In this document: positions 45,601 through 55,483 of the stretch, one piece after another
Numbering within the stretch: position 1 is the first letter of the stretch
Layout of the letters: the number at the start of each line of letters is the position of its first letter
Source of the DNA: Clostridia bacterium
GTDB lineage: Bacteria > Bacillota > Clostridia > UMGS1883 > UMGS1540
Reading direction: 5' to 3'
Length of the DNA stretch: 60,811 nucleotides
Assembly (NCBI GenBank): GCA_017450025.1
Contig: JAFSYJ010000012.1
Coordinates: 1 to 60,811, forward strand
Position numbers and translations under genes: made by a program
Notes under the pieces: generated by a model
What the model was told of the DNA's origin: nothing
Database searches by the model: none
The model's input: only the letters and a program-made list of their open reading frames with translations

Positions 45601-45798
45601 TTAGTTTTTCTTGAGTTCGTTCTCTCTTAAAACCGTTTTAATCCTTGCAATAGTCTTTTTAACTTCGCCTATTCTCATAGGGTTATCAAGCTGATTGGTA
45701 GCGTGCTGGAAACGCAAATTAAAAAGTTCCTTTTTTAAATCCAAAATCTGAGCTTCGAGTTCTGCAGTGCTCATTTCTCTAATCTCTTTAATCTTCAT
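45601..45798 (-). CDS. rpmC: 50S ribosomal protein L29
   Basis: A 65-aa two-helix protein next to the peptide exit, carrying [19 protein letters not shown] and [12 protein letters not shown]. The ATG at 45798 overlaps the end of rplP by 11 bp; GGAGG lies nine bases upstream, inside rplP. Confidence 0.97.
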   Translation of the reverse strand: MKIKEIREMSTAELEAQILDLKKELFNLRFQHATNQLDNPMRIGEVKKTIARIKTVLRENELKKN

Positions 45799-46228
45799 TA
45801 GCTTCACCCTCCGTTCCGTCGGACTCGCGGGCTACAAACTTACACTTAATAGGAAGCTTGTGAGCGGCAAGGCGCATTGCCTCGCGTGCTGTTTCTTCAG
45901 GCACTCCGCCTATTTCAAACATTATTCTGCCCGGCTTAACAACTGCTACCCAATATTCGGGAGAACCTTTACCGCTACCCATACGGGTTTCAGCCGGCTT
46001 TTCGGTTACAGGCTTGTCAGGGAATATCTTTATCCAAACCTGACCGCCTCTCTTTATATAACGAGTCATAGCGATACGGGCTGCCTCTATCTGATTGGAG
46101 GTGATCCAAGCAGGTTCGAGAGCCTGAAGGCCGTAATCACCGTAAACAACTGTGTTGCCTCTTGATGCTTTGCCCTTCATTCTGCCGCGCATAACTCTTC
46201 TGTATTTAACTCTTTTAGGCATTAACAT
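45788..46228 (-). CDS. rplP: 50S ribosomal protein L16
   Basis: At 146 aa, it organises the A-site tRNA region. It opens [20 protein letters not shown] and includes [20 protein letters not shown]. The tail [12 protein letters not shown] is a short acidic extension beyond the usual end. The start lies 14 bp inside rpsC, with GGAGG upstream. Confidence 0.97.
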   Translation of the reverse strand: MLMPKRVKYRRVMRGRMKGKASRGNTVVYGDYGLQALEPAWITSNQIEAARIAMTRYIKRGGQVWIKIFPDKPVTEKPAETRMGSGKGSPEYWVAVVKPGRIMFEIGGVPEETAREAMRLAAHKLPIKCKFVARESDGTEGEANED

Positions 46229-46895
46229 TTTTTTTGCCTCCCTCCGCCTTTGGTGCATTCTTGCTCTCGGGAAGTACTTCGCCGTTATAAATCCAAACCT
46301 TAACGCCGATTTTACCGTATGTTGTATCAGCCTCGTAGAAGCCGTAGTCTATATCAGCTCTCAATGTCTGCAGCGGAATAGTTCCCTCGTGATAATGCTC
46401 TGCACGCGCGATTTCGGCTCCGCCAAGTCTACCCGAGCAAGTTGTTTTAATACCCTTAACGCCCATCTTCATTGCTCTCTGCATTGACGACTTCATTGCG
46501 CGTCTGAACGAAATTCTCTTTTCAAGCTGAGCTGCTATGTTTTCGGCAACAAGCTGAGCGTTTGCGTCAGCATTCTTAACCTCAACTATGTTGACATTAA
46601 CCTTTTTGCCTGTCATAGCTTCAAGCTTTGCTTTTAACTTTTCGATTTCAGCACCGTTTTTACCTATTATAAGACCGGGCTTTGCAGCATGAATTGAAAC
46701 AGTAACCTTATTGGCAGCTCTTTCAATTTCTACCTTTGGTACACCGGCGCCAAAAGCGTACTTCTTTACAAAAGTTCTTATTTTATGGTCTTCAATTAAA
46801 TTATCTCCGAAATTACCGTTCTCAGCGTACCAATGCGAATCCCAATCTTTGATAATACCGACTCTGAGACCGTGCGGATTTACCTTCTGACCCAT
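46215..46895 (-). CDS. rpsC: 30S ribosomal protein S3
   Basis: At 226 aa, part of the mRNA entry tunnel. It opens [20 protein letters not shown]; the type 2 KH domain is at [20 protein letters not shown]; the C-domain has [20 protein letters not shown]. Between rplV and rplP. Confidence 0.98.
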   Translation of the reverse strand: MGQKVNPHGLRVGIIKDWDSHWYAENGNFGDNLIEDHKIRTFVKKYAFGAGVPKVEIERAANKVTVSIHAAKPGLIIGKNGAEIEKLKAKLEAMTGKKVNVNIVEVKNADANAQLVAENIAAQLEKRISFRRAMKSSMQRAMKMGVKGIKTTCSGRLGGAEIARAEHYHEGTIPLQTLRADIDYGFYEADTTYGKIGVKVWIYNGEVLPESKNAPKAEGGKKNVNA

Positions 46896-46907
46896 TTAAA
46901 CGCCTCC

Positions 46908-47252
46908 TTACTTCTCGTTGACAGCCACCGTAATATGGCTTGTTCTCTTTAAAATTCTGAATGCTCTGCCCTTTGCTCTCGGCTGAATACGCTTAAGCGT
47001 CGGACCGGGGTTTGCATACGCCTCAGATACTATCAAATTATCGGAACTTAATCCAAAGTTGTTTTCTGCATTAGCTATTGCTGAATTTAAAAGCTTTATA
47101 AGCAACTCAGAAGCTGCTCTCGGAGTATTGTATAAAATACCCAACGCTTCGCTTACAGGTTTATTTCGAATCAAGTCCAAAACAATTTTAACTTTGCTTG
47201 GTGAAATTCTTGCATAACGCAATGTTGCGCTTGCTCCTGTTCTTTCACTCAT
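46908..47252 (-). CDS. rplV: 50S ribosomal protein L22
   Basis: At 114 aa; its loop lines the exit tunnel. [20 protein letters not shown] and the tip-to-end [20 protein letters not shown] are intact, with no insertion of the kind linked to macrolide resistance. Confidence 0.98.
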   Translation of the reverse strand: MSERTGASATLRYARISPSKVKIVLDLIRNKPVSEALGILYNTPRAASELLIKLLNSAIANAENNFGLSSDNLIVSEAYANPGPTLKRIQPRAKGRAFRILKRTSHITVAVNEK

Positions 47253-47293
47253 TTAAAATCCTCCTCTCACAGCATAGTGAATACTAACGATAA

Positions 47294-47569
47294 TTATTTG
47301 CCGGATGTTTTTGATCCTGCATGACCTCTGAAGGTTCTTGTCGGAGCAAATTCTCCGAGCTTATGACCAACCATATCCTCGGTTACATATACAGGAACAT
47401 GTTTTCTTCCATCGTGAACAGCGATCGTGTGACCAACCATTTCAGGAAAGATCGTCGAGCTTCTCGACCATGTCTTTATAACCTGCTTATCGCCGCTTTC
47501 ATTCATGCTGATTATGCGTTTTATAAGTCTTTCTTCAACGAAAGGTCCTTTTTTAACTGATCTTGACAT
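47294..47569 (-). CDS. rpsS: 30S ribosomal protein S19
   Basis: At 91 aa, in the 30S head beside S13. [18 protein letters not shown] and [19 protein letters not shown] are diagnostic. Confidence 0.98.
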   Translation of the reverse strand: MSRSVKKGPFVEERLIKRIISMNESGDKQVIKTWSRSSTIFPEMVGHTIAVHDGRKHVPVYVTEDMVGHKLGEFAPTRTFRGHAGSKTSGK

Positions 47570-47595
47570 ATTTAAAATCCTCCTAATATACCAAA

Positions 47596-48429
47596 TTACT
47601 TTTGGTTGCGGCGTTTAACAATATACTTGTCGCTCTGCTTATTCTTCTTACGGGTCTTAAGACCGAGAGCAGGCTTACCCCACGGAGTAACAGGGCTTGG
47701 CATACCGATAGGCGATTTGCCTTCGCCGCCGCCGTGCGGGTGGTCACAAGGATTCATTACAACACCGCGGACTGTCGGACGGATACCCATATGGCGCTTT
47801 CTGCCGGCTTTACCGATTGATACATTCTCATGATCTATATTACCGATCTGGCCGATTGTAGCCATACAGTTGATTCTGACCATTCTAACTTCGCCGGAAG
47901 GAAGTCTTACCTGAGCATACTTGCCTTCTTTAGCCATAAGCTGTGCGCTTGTTCCGGCTGCACGGACCATCTGACCGCCCTTACCTGCTGTAAGTTCAAT
48001 GTTGTGAATGAGCGTACCAACGGGAATAGCGCTTATCGGAAGTGCGTTGCCGGGCTTAATATCTGCCGATGCACTTGCAATAACTACATCGCCGTCTGTA
48101 AGTCCGAGAGGTGCAAGAATATATCTCTTTTCGCCGTCTTCATATTGCAAAAGAGCAATATTTGCGCTGCGGTTAGGATCATATTCAATACCTATTACTG
48201 TTGCAGGCATATCGAGTTTGTTTCTCTTGAAATCAATAACTCTGTATTTCTGCTTGTTGCCGCCGCCGCGATGGCGAACGGTTATTCTGCCGTATGAATT
48301 TCTTCCGGCATTTTTCTTCTGAGGCTTAAGCAAAGAGCGTTCCGGTGTCTTCTTCGTGATTTCCTCAAAGGCCGAAACAGTCATAAATCTGCGCGCCGGA
48401 GAAGTTGGTTTATATTTCTTTATTGCCAC
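47596..48429 (-). CDS. rplB: 50S ribosomal protein L2
   Basis: At 277 aa, essential for peptidyl-transferase assembly and subunit joining. The conserved [19 protein letters not shown] and the C-terminal [19 protein letters not shown] (with the key histidine) are intact. Confidence 0.98.
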   Translation of the reverse strand: MAIKKYKPTSPARRFMTVSAFEEITKKTPERSLLKPQKKNAGRNSYGRITVRHRGGGNKQKYRVIDFKRNKLDMPATVIGIEYDPNRSANIALLQYEDGEKRYILAPLGLTDGDVVIASASADIKPGNALPISAIPVGTLIHNIELTAGKGGQMVRAAGTSAQLMAKEGKYAQVRLPSGEVRMVRINCMATIGQIGNIDHENVSIGKAGRKRHMGIRPTVRGVVMNPCDHPHGGGEGKSPIGMPSPVTPWGKPALGLKTRKKNKQSDKYIVKRRNQK

Positions 48430-48450
48430 TTTATATCACTCCTCACTTTT

Positions 48451-48747
48451 TTATATCAGGCCTTCAAAGAATTCGATCGTTTTGCTGCCTTCTTTGAGCT
48501 TAACGATAGCCTTTTTCCAATCGGGTCTCTTGCCTTCGTTACGACCCATTCTCTTAACCTTACCTATTACATTCAAGGTGTTTACGCTTTCAACCTGTAC
48601 GCCGGGGAAAACTTCTTCAATAGCCTTTTTAATCTCTATTTTGTTGGCTGATTTAGCAACTTCAAATGTGTATTTTCTGTCTGCAATCTGTTCCATACTG
48701 TTTTCGGAGATAATCGGGCGTATTATAATATCGTAAGAATTAGCCAT
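48451..48747 (-). CDS. rplW: 50S ribosomal protein L23
   Basis: At 98 aa, the docking site for trigger factor and SRP at the exit. It opens [20 protein letters not shown] and includes [20 protein letters not shown]. Its ATG overlaps the rplD stop by one base. Confidence 0.97.
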   Translation of the reverse strand: MANSYDIIIRPIISENSMEQIADRKYTFEVAKSANKIEIKKAIEEVFPGVQVESVNTLNVIGKVKRMGRNEGKRPDWKKAIVKLKEGSKTIEFFEGLI

Positions 48748-49370
48748 TATGCGTACACCTCCTCAATCTTTTCAACCGCATCACGGGCAACAATGAGCTT
48801 TGCGTGATTAAGAATGTCATAAACATTCAGCATACCTACGAAAGATGCGTCAACACCGTAAATATTTCTTGCGGAAAGATAAATATTTTCGTCCTTGTCG
48901 CAAGTAACGATGAGAGCCTTTGTATCAACTCCGAGGTTTTTGAGAAGCTCATTAACCTGTTTTGTTTTGATTTCCTCAAACTTGAGGTCATCGATTACGA
49001 TCATGCTGTTTTCTGCAACCTTATCAGAAAGTGCAGATCTCATAGCAACCTTTTTAACCTTTTTATTTACAGAAAATCTGTAATCGCGTGGCTTCGGAGC
49101 GAAAACTACGCCGCCCTTGATCCACTGTGCAGCACGAATGCTACCCTGTCTTGCACGGCCTGTTCCCTTCTGTCTGAAAGGCTTTGCGCCGCCGCCGGAA
49201 ACTTCGCTGCGTGTTTTTGCGCTTTGAGTTCCCTGTCTTTTATTAGCAAGATGATTAACAACGACCGTGTGCAGAACAGAAGCGTTAACTTTCTGACCGA
49301 AAACAGCTTCGGAAAGTTCTATCTTACCTGCAACGGAGCCGTCCATTTTGTATAAATCTATTTTAGGCAT
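48747..49370 (-). CDS. rplD: 50S ribosomal protein L4
   Basis: At 207 aa, with the tunnel loop [20 protein letters not shown] (about residues 60-80). In E. coli L4 represses the S10 operon through a leader hairpin; whether it does so in this lineage is unknown. Between rplC and rplW. Confidence 0.98.
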   Translation of the reverse strand: MPKIDLYKMDGSVAGKIELSEAVFGQKVNASVLHTVVVNHLANKRQGTQSAKTRSEVSGGGAKPFRQKGTGRARQGSIRAAQWIKGGVVFAPKPRDYRFSVNKKVKKVAMRSALSDKVAENSMIVIDDLKFEEIKTKQVNELLKNLGVDTKALIVTCDKDENIYLSARNIYGVDASFVGMLNVYDILNHAKLIVARDAVEKIEEVYA

Positions 49371-49390
49371 TTACCGTAATCCTCCTTTCC

Positions 49391-50020
49391 TTACGCTTTA
49401 ACCGTATTTCTGACTGTTACATATCCGCCCTTCGGTCCGGGTACAGCACCCTTAACGAGAAGGAGATTTCTTTCAGCGTCAACACGGACAATGTCGAGAT
49501 TTAATACTGTAACTCTCTCAACACCCATATGTCCCGGAAGTTTTTTACCCTTCATAACCTTTGAAGGTGTCGAGCAAGCTCCGAGAGAGCCAACGCCTCT
49601 GTGATATTTAGAGCCGTGAGCCATAGGACCTCTGTGGGTTCCGAAACGCTTAACAGTACCTGCGTATCCGTGACCTTTGGATGTACCTGCTATATCAACT
49701 TTTTCGCCCTCTGCAAAAATGTCAGCCTTAACAATATCGCCGAGATTCAAAGAAGCTGTATCTTCAAGTCTGAATTCTCTCAATATTCTTGTTGCGTCAA
49801 CACCAGCTTTTGCAAAATGTCCCTTTTCAGGCTTGTTAACCTTTTTTTCTTTCTTTGTGCCGAATCCGAGCTGAACTGCTTCATATCCGTCGTTTTCAAC
49901 TGTTTTTTTCTGAACGACGGGGCAGGGACCTGCTTCAATAACAGTTACCGGCACAAGCTTACCGTCAGGCGCAAAAATCTGAGTCATTCCAATTTTTTTA
50001 CCTATAATTGCTTTCTTCAT
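49391..50020 (-). CDS. rplC: 50S ribosomal protein L3
   Basis: At 209 aa, reaching near the peptidyl-transferase centre. [19 protein letters not shown] and the branched loop [20 protein letters not shown] are diagnostic, with normal length. Confidence 0.98.
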   Translation of the reverse strand: MKKAIIGKKIGMTQIFAPDGKLVPVTVIEAGPCPVVQKKTVENDGYEAVQLGFGTKKEKKVNKPEKGHFAKAGVDATRILREFRLEDTASLNLGDIVKADIFAEGEKVDIAGTSKGHGYAGTVKRFGTHRGPMAHGSKYHRGVGSLGACSTPSKVMKGKKLPGHMGVERVTVLNLDIVRVDAERNLLLVKGAVPGPKGGYVTVRNTVKA

Positions 50021-50065
50021 AATAAATCCTCCTTAATGGTTATTGGTTGACCGTATCGCCAACAT

Positions 50066-50392
50066 TTACCTTGCGTCTTTGCCTACAAGCTTAATTTCAA
50101 TATTAACGCCTGCAGGAACTTCCAGACGACCAAGAGCTTCAGCTGTTTTAGCTGTCGGAGAGTTGATGTCGATAAGTCTCTTATGAGTTCTCATCTCAAA
50201 CTGCTCTCTGGAATCCTTGTACTTGTGGACAGCACGGAGAATCGTGATGATTTCCTTTTCGGTAGGCAGCGGAATAGGTCCCGACACAGATGAACCTGTT
50301 CTTTTTGCCGTTTCTACGATTTTCTCCGCTGACTGATCCAGCAAAGCGTGGTCATACGCCTTTAAGCGTATTCTGATTTTTTGTTTAGCCAA
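50066..50392 (-). CDS. rpsJ: 30S ribosomal protein S10
   Basis: First gene of the cluster. It is 108 aa, six more than usual because of a short C-terminal extension (LVGKDAR). [20 protein letters not shown] and [20 protein letters not shown] are diagnostic. The start is a TTG (giving MAKQKIRI) eight bases after AGGAGG. S10 also takes part in transcription antitermination with NusB. Confidence 0.97.
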   Translation of the reverse strand: MAKQKIRIRLKAYDHALLDQSAEKIVETAKRTGSSVSGPIPLPTEKEIITILRAVHKYKDSREQFEMRTHKRLIDINSPTAKTAEALGRLEVPAGVNIEIKLVGKDAR

Positions 50393-50711
50393 AAATCTCG
50401 CCTCCTAAAAATATTTTCCGTTTATACGGTATGTTACTGACACGCCGACAGACGAGAAATTACTGTACACAGTGCCGTGTGTATCACGCACATCAATTTA
50501 AAAACCCAAAATTACACAAATGTAACCTCGGGCACAAAAGAAGCCTGGCAGGACTTATATGCCGTAGAAATAAGCACACAGTATCCCATCCTATGCTACC
50601 ATCGTACAGTGACTGTCGCCCAATTTCAAGAATCGGACATTCTCCACGGAAAAACCCGAAATACCTTCGGCAACCTCCCGCTTCATCGTATGTCATGTCA
50701 CAGCAGATGAT
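50393..50711 (-). promoter_or_regulatory. Long 5' leader of the S10 operon
   Basis: The 440-bp stretch 50393-50832 has no gene I can support. From the promoter at 50712-50740 about 310 nt would be transcribed before rpsJ. It contains many short inverted repeats, such as ACTGT/ACAGT pairs near 50606-50618, the palindrome ACTGTACACAGT near 50463 and CCGT/ACGG just before the ribosome site. GC content is higher than in the flanking spacer, which suggests a conserved structured leader for autoregulation. A 67-codon open frame inside it (50493-50696) has no ribosome site. Confidence 0.5.
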
Positions 50712-50740
50712 ATTATATTACAAAATTTTGTATAATGCAA
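50712..50740 (-). promoter_or_regulatory. Promoter of the S10 operon
   Basis: On the minus strand TTGCAT and TATAAT are 17 bp apart. The spacer contains the perfect palindrome TACAAAATTTTGTA. Confidence 0.85.
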
Positions 50741-50832
50741 GAGTTTTTTGAAAAAAAATAAAAAAATTTTTTATTTTCTTTTTCTTTCCTTATATAATAT
50801 AAAATTTAACGCTTTTTTTGAGATATTTAAAA

Positions 50833-51495
50833 CTATTTTTTATCCACTTCAATTACTTTTAAAGCTTCTCCCTCTACCGTAAAATGTATATCGTAACAGG
50901 AAAACTTCATATTATATATTCTGTCCGCGTCGTCGTGATATGACGGGCGCGGGTCTTCGGCAAGGCATCCCAATACGGCGTCGCGCTTATCCTCCGGTAT
51001 TACTTCAAGCAAATCCTGCGGAAATTTTACCGTAAGACTCTTTCGCTCAACCTCATCTGTGTAGCCGCCTGTCGCTTCCGCTATGCAATCGGAATAAGGT
51101 ATGTACGGCTTTATATCGTATATCGGCGTGCCGTCAAGCATATCGACGCCGGACACATACAAGGCGTCTTCCTCCACTCTGTCAAGCTTTACGCACGATA
51201 AGCCCAAGCTGTTAGGTCTAAAGGGCGAGCGGCTGGCAAAAACGCCTACTCTTTCGTTGCCGCCAAGCCGTGGCGGCCGTACTGTGGGCGAAAATTCTTC
51301 GCTGTGGGAAGCGGAAAAATCAAAAATCAGCCAAAGGTGCGAAAATTTTTCTATGCCCCTCAGAGCGTCTGGATTTTTGTACCTTGCGTCAAAAACTATC
51401 CTTCCACTGAGAGAAGGCACTCTTCCGCTCTGCCGCGGTATCCCAAATTTTTCCTTAAAATCGGTATATATGTATGCAACAGGCTCAATATTCAT
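50833..51495 (-). CDS. trmO: tRNA t6A37 methyltransferase TrmO-like protein
   Basis: Methylates N6-threonylcarbamoyladenosine at position 37 of tRNA-Thr; SAM-dependent TsaA/YaeB beta-barrel family. The 220 aa include FGIPRQSGRVPSLSGRIVF, FSHLWLIFDFSASH, FASRSPFRPNSLGLSCVKLD and DGTPIYDIKPYIPYSD, all hallmark blocks. It reads towards the S10 promoter and is divergent from fabH, each with its own promoter. With tsaB and tsaE, it adds to the t6A pathway in this window. Confidence 0.92.
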   Translation of the reverse strand: MNIEPVAYIYTDFKEKFGIPRQSGRVPSLSGRIVFDARYKNPDALRGIEKFSHLWLIFDFSASHSEEFSPTVRPPRLGGNERVGVFASRSPFRPNSLGLSCVKLDRVEEDALYVSGVDMLDGTPIYDIKPYIPYSDCIAEATGGYTDEVERKSLTVKFPQDLLEVIPEDKRDAVLGCLAEDPRPSYHDDADRIYNMKFSCYDIHFTVEGEALKVIEVDKK

Positions 51496-51531
51496 TCAAA
51501 ATCATTCTTTCATATTTTTCAATACAAAAAT

Positions 51532-51560
51532 ATTATACCAAATAGTTTTATTATATTCAA
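51532..51560 (-). promoter_or_regulatory. Promoter of trmO
   Basis: On the minus strand TTGAAT and TATAAT are 17 bp apart, 37 bp before the trmO ATG. Confidence 0.7.
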
Positions 51561-51587
51561 TATATGTAAAAAAATTTCTCAAAATTA

Positions 51588-51616
51588 TTGACACATATAT
51601 ATTTTTATGGTACAAT
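51588..51616 (+). promoter_or_regulatory. Promoter of the fab operon
   Basis: TTGACA and TACAAT are 17 bp apart. The start of transcription should fall near 51623, inside the palindrome at 51620-51640. Confidence 0.85.
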
Positions 51617-51619
51617 ATT

Positions 51620-51640
51620 TTCAGCACACGGTGTGCTGAA
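51620..51640 (+). promoter_or_regulatory. Perfect palindrome at the fab transcription start
   Basis: TTCAGCACAC and GTGTGCTGAA flank a single G: a 10-bp perfect inverted repeat directly between the -10 box and the AGGAGG of fabH. It does not match the FapR or FabT consensus sites I know. It can serve as a repressor operator or, if transcribed, as a hairpin beside the ribosome site. Confidence 0.7.
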
Positions 51641-51653
51641 AGGAGGGTTAGCA

Positions 51654-52607
51654 TTGAGCTTCAGGATAATGGGCACGGGATTTTATGTTCCCGATAAGGT
51701 TATTACAAACGATGATTTATCAAAGATGGTAGATACCTCCGACGAATGGATTATGCAGCGTGTGGGCGTTCGGGAAAGGCGCGTTTCCGTTGATATGACG
51801 GCTTCGGATATGGCCGCTGCCGCCGCAGAGAAGGCTCTGGCTTCATCAGGTCTTAGTGCCGACAAGCTTGATATGATAATTGCGGCTTCAATATCGTCTA
51901 ACGATTTATGCCCTACCGTGGCAGGTTATGTTCAAATGAAAATCGGTGCCTCATGTCCCTCATTTGATGTAAATTCCGCTTGCAGCGGCTTTATATTTGC
52001 ACTTGACACAGCAGTTTCGTTTATGGAGCGCGGATGTGCTGAAAATATACTTGTTATCGGCGCAGAAAGGCTCAGTAAAATCGTGGACTGGACAGACCGT
52101 TCCACTTGCGTTATATTTGGTGACGGCGCAGGAGCTTTTGTTATTTCAAAAGGCGACGGATACCTCTCTTCCAAGCTATATACAGCAGGTGGAAACGATA
52201 TTATTGAAATTCCGAATTATGCGGGCGAATCGCCGTTTTATAATGGCATTAAGCTGCCGCCGTATATTTTTATGCAGGGGCAGGAAACTTTTAAGTTCGC
52301 AGTCAACAAAATTGTTTCCGACATCAAGGAAGTCACCGAAAAAGCAGGACTGTCTATTGACGATATAGACTACATCGTTCCGCATCAGGCAAATGTCAGA
52401 ATCATAGATTATGCCTCAAAAAGGTTAAAAGTTCCAAAGGAAAAGTTTTATGTTAACATACATAAATATGGAAACACCTCGTCTGCAAGCGTTCCGATAG
52501 CGTTTTCGGAGCTTGCCGAAAGCGGAAGGCTCAAACGGGGAGACATTGTTGCAATGTGCGCGTTCGGCGGAGGGCTTTCAAGCGCCGCCTGTATCATAAA
52601 ATACTGA
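51654..52607 (+). CDS. fabH: 3-oxoacyl-ACP synthase III (FabH)
   Basis: Starts fatty-acid synthesis by joining an acyl-CoA primer to malonyl-ACP. The 317 aa carry the catalytic cysteine in FDVNSACSGFIFALD, the histidine in VPHQANVRIIDYASKRL and the asparagine in KYGNTSSASVPIA. The TTG at 51654 is chosen since AGGAGG lies seven bases upstream; the frame is open 22 codons higher, but that part covers the promoter and palindrome. It heads the fab operon. Confidence 0.95.
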   Translation: MSFRIMGTGFYVPDKVITNDDLSKMVDTSDEWIMQRVGVRERRVSVDMTASDMAAAAAEKALASSGLSADKLDMIIAASISSNDLCPTVAGYVQMKIGASCPSFDVNSACSGFIFALDTAVSFMERGCAENILVIGAERLSKIVDWTDRSTCVIFGDGAGAFVISKGDGYLSSKLYTAGGNDIIEIPNYAGESPFYNGIKLPPYIFMQGQETFKFAVNKIVSDIKEVTEKAGLSIDDIDYIVPHQANVRIIDYASKRLKVPKEKFYVNIHKYGNTSSASVPIAFSELAESGRLKRGDIVAMCAFGGGLSSAACIIKY

Positions 52608-52634
52608 TTAAATTTTATAATGGAGGATTTTATC

Positions 52635-52856
52635 ATGACAGTAGAAAGAGTAATTAAGGTATTGGCAGACCACCTCGAAATGGAACCAAGCGAAATCACA
52701 GAGGAAACAACTTTTGAAGACCTCGGCGTTGATTCTCTCGATTCCGTTGAAATTATGATGGAAATGGAAGACGAATTCGGTGTTGAAATCAAACCTGCAG
52801 AAGCAGGCAAGTCCGTTAAGGACCTCGTTGCTTACATTGACGAAAAGTTAAAGTAA
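52635..52856 (+). CDS. acpP: Acyl carrier protein
   Basis: An acidic 73-aa carrier. The serine in GVDSLDSVEIMMEMED takes the phosphopantetheine arm. GGAGG lies eight bases before the ATG at 52635; the ATG at 52620 overlaps that site and is not used. It sits between fabH and fabK as in Streptococcus-type clusters. Confidence 0.97.
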   Translation: MTVERVIKVLADHLEMEPSEITEETTFEDLGVDSLDSVEIMMEMEDEFGVEIKPAEAGKSVKDLVAYIDEKLK

Positions 52857-52884
52857 TTATGAATACCGAAAGGTTGTGAGATTT

Positions 52885-53829
52885 ATGATTACCACCCCTA
52901 TTTGCGAAATGCTCGGAATAAAATATCCGATTTTTCAGGGCGGTATGGCTCACATATCAGACGCTAAACTTGCCGCTGCCGTTTCCAACGGCGGCGGTCT
53001 CGGTATTATATCCGCCGCAAGCGGCAATGTTGCCGAGATAGAAAAGCAGATTGATATGACAAAAAAACTGACAGATAACCCTTTTGGCGTAAATATTATG
53101 CTAATGGGTAATAACATAGATGAGATAGCGGAGCTGGTAGCGCAAAAAAGGGTTGATGTCGTAACAACAGGCGCCGGAAATCCCGATAAATATATTGAAA
53201 TGTGGAAATCGGCAGGCATCAAGGTTATACCGGTTATACCGTCGACTGCTCTGGCAAAAATGGTTGCGCGCACAGGCGCTGACGCCGTTATCGCCGAGGG
53301 TGGCGAATCGGGCGGTCATGTAGGCGATATGACGACAATGGCTCTTGTTCCGCAGGTTTGCGACGCTGTTGACATTCCCGTTATTGCGGCAGGCGGTATT
53401 GCAGACGGCAGAGGCGTTGCAGCAGCGTTTGCGCTCGGTGCGCAGGCTGTGCAGATAGGAACGCGCTTTCTCGTTGCCGAGGAATGTTCAATACACGAAA
53501 ACTACAAGAAAAAGCTTTTAAAAGCAAACGATACATCAACAATCGTCACGGGCAGACGCCTCGGTCACCCCGTGAGAAGTCTTAAATCCCCGTTTTCAAG
53601 AAATTATGCAAAGGCTGAATACACGCAGATAAGCGACGAAGAACTCGAACAAATGGCAATAGGTTCGCTCCGCGCCGCAGTTGTAGACGGAGACGACAAA
53701 AACGGCTCGTTCCTGGCAGGACAGATCTCCGGACTTGTAAACAAGGAGCAAAAGGCTTCTGAAATAATAGAAGAAATTTTTGCTGAAGCCGAGGTTATTT
53801 TAAACGGAGGTACAAAATGGTTAAAATAG
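52885..53829 (+). CDS. fabK: Enoyl-ACP reductase II (FabK)
   Basis: FMN- and NADH-dependent reductase that completes each elongation round; it replaces triclosan-sensitive FabI. The 314 aa show the TIM-barrel 2-nitropropane-dioxygenase-like pattern: YPIFQGGMAHISDAKLAAAV, NPFGVNIML, VIAEGGESGGHVG and VIAAGGIADGRG, the flavin-phosphate site. The ATG at 52885 is preferred to the GTG at 52876, which would touch the ribosome site. It overlaps fabD by 13 bp. Confidence 0.96.
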   Translation: MITTPICEMLGIKYPIFQGGMAHISDAKLAAAVSNGGGLGIISAASGNVAEIEKQIDMTKKLTDNPFGVNIMLMGNNIDEIAELVAQKRVDVVTTGAGNPDKYIEMWKSAGIKVIPVIPSTALAKMVARTGADAVIAEGGESGGHVGDMTTMALVPQVCDAVDIPVIAAGGIADGRGVAAAFALGAQAVQIGTRFLVAEECSIHENYKKKLLKANDTSTIVTGRRLGHPVRSLKSPFSRNYAKAEYTQISDEELEQMAIGSLRAAVVDGDDKNGSFLAGQISGLVNKEQKASEIIEEIFAEAEVILNGGTKWLK

Positions 53830-54737
53830 CGTTTGTTTTTGCAGGTCAGGGCGCGCAGTACAGCGGTATGGGAAAAGAGCTTTACGATATGGGCGGTCAG
53901 ATGCAGGCGATATACGATGACGCCGAAGCCTCACGCCCGGGCACAAAAGCGCAGTCGTTTGAAGGCTCTGATGAAGAACTTAAGATAACAAAAAACACAC
54001 AGCCATGTCTGTACCTTGTGGATTTATCGGCTGCTCTTGCACTTGACGAAAACGGCATAAAAGCCGACGGTGTTGCAGGATTTTCTCTCGGAGAAGTTGC
54101 CGCTCTCGCTTACGCAGGCGCGTACAGCTATTCCGATGGCTTTAAAATAGTCACAAAGCGCGGCGCTATTATGAACGAAGCCGCAAACAAGTTTGATACT
54201 TCAATGTGCGCAGTTTTAAAGCTTGACGCACAAACAGTCGCAAAAGCTGCGGCAGAGTTTGAGGGGCTTTACGCCGTGAACTTTAATTCTCCCGGTCAGA
54301 CGGTTGTTTCCGGTCTTAAAAGCAGTATGCCGCCTTTTGAAGAAAAGATAAAAGAGCTTGGCGGAAGGTGTATTCCTCTCGCGGTATCTGCGGCTTTCCA
54401 CTCGCCTTTTATGAATGATGCGGCAGAAAATTTCGGAAAAGCGTTAAACGGTTTTACTGTAAACGCTCCTAAAATCCCCGTTTACGCTAATCTCACCGCA
54501 AAGCCCTACACGGGCAACGCGGCTTATACATTAAAATCGCAGATAAATAACCCCGTAAGATGGCAGGAAACGATCGAAAATATGATTGCCGACGGATATA
54601 CGGACTTTATTGAAGTAGGCGCGGGCAAAACACTTTCGGGGCTTATCAAAAAAATCTCAAAAGATGTAAATGTATATAATGTTCAGGACTCATCTTCACT
54701 TGCGGAAACCTTAAAGGAGGTAAAAACAAATGCTTAA
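53817..54737 (+). CDS. fabD: Malonyl-CoA:ACP transacylase
   Basis: Loads malonyl groups on ACP. At 306 aa with FAGQGAQYSGMGKELY at the N-terminus, the nucleophile serine in AGFSLGEVAALAYAG and the catalytic histidine in AAFHSPFM. Starts inside fabK with GGAGG upstream and overlaps fabG by 8 bp. Confidence 0.96.
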   Translation: MVKIAFVFAGQGAQYSGMGKELYDMGGQMQAIYDDAEASRPGTKAQSFEGSDEELKITKNTQPCLYLVDLSAALALDENGIKADGVAGFSLGEVAALAYAGAYSYSDGFKIVTKRGAIMNEAANKFDTSMCAVLKLDAQTVAKAAAEFEGLYAVNFNSPGQTVVSGLKSSMPPFEEKIKELGGRCIPLAVSAAFHSPFMNDAAENFGKALNGFTVNAPKIPVYANLTAKPYTGNAAYTLKSQINNPVRWQETIENMIADGYTDFIEVGAGKTLSGLIKKISKDVNVYNVQDSSSLAETLKEVKTNA

Positions 54738-55458
54738 AGGCAAAACAGCACTTATAACCGGCGCGTCAAGAGGCATCGGCGCGGCAATAGCCGAAAAATA
54801 CGCTTCTATGGGCGCAGATATAGCAATAGTTGACTACGGCGACGCAGAAGACGAAAAAGCCAAAATCGCCTCTGAATACGGCGTAAAGGTCGAATCTTAC
54901 AAATGTGATGTTTCCTCGCCTGACGCGTGTAAGGAAGTCGTAAAAGCGATAACTGACGACTTTGGCGGAATAGATATTCTTGTCAATAATGCGGGCATCA
55001 CACGCGACAACCTTATCGTAACTATGGAAGAAGCCGAATTTGACGCCGTCATCGGTACAAACCTCAAGGGCACATTCAATATGATAAAAGCATGTGGCAG
55101 GAACTTTATCAGAAGAAAATACGGCAAAATCATAAATATCGCATCTGTTTCTGCGCTCCTCGGTATTGCAGGACAGGCAAACTACTCATCGTCAAAGGCA
55201 GGTATAATCGCACTCACAAAGGTTACGGCGCGCGAATTCGGCGGCAAAAATGTTTGCTGTAACGCGATAGCACCCGGCTTTATTAAAACAAAAATGACAG
55301 AAGAACTCGGCAGCGACGATGAATTTTTAAAGCAAATTCCCCTTAAACGCCTCGGTGAGGTTGAAGATGTTGCAAAGCTTGCGGCATTTCTTGCAAGTCC
55401 GGAGTCCGATTACATAACGGGCGAAGTTATAAAGGTTGACGGCGGACTCGCTATGTGA
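54730..55458 (+). CDS. fabG: 3-oxoacyl-ACP reductase
   Basis: NADPH-dependent short-chain reductase, 242 aa: cofactor loop TGASRGIGAAIAEKYA, NNAGITRDNL, catalytic tyrosine and lysine in ANYSSSKAGIIALTK (the family YxxxK) and the C-terminal YITGEVIKVDGGLAM. Position 33-36 reads IVDYGD rather than the more frequent VNYxxN, within normal variation. Confidence 0.96.
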   Translation: MLKGKTALITGASRGIGAAIAEKYASMGADIAIVDYGDAEDEKAKIASEYGVKVESYKCDVSSPDACKEVVKAITDDFGGIDILVNNAGITRDNLIVTMEEAEFDAVIGTNLKGTFNMIKACGRNFIRRKYGKIINIASVSALLGIAGQANYSSSKAGIIALTKVTAREFGGKNVCCNAIAPGFIKTKMTEELGSDDEFLKQIPLKRLGEVEDVAKLAAFLASPESDYITGEVIKVDGGLAM

Positions 55459-55483
55459 TCCGCTTAATAAGGAGGTAACTCAT

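Noticed and set aside
50493-50696. 67-codon minus-strand open frame in the rpsJ leader
   Set aside because: No ribosome site and no known domain. It may only reflect conserved leader RNA; kept as part of the leader finding rather than as a gene.
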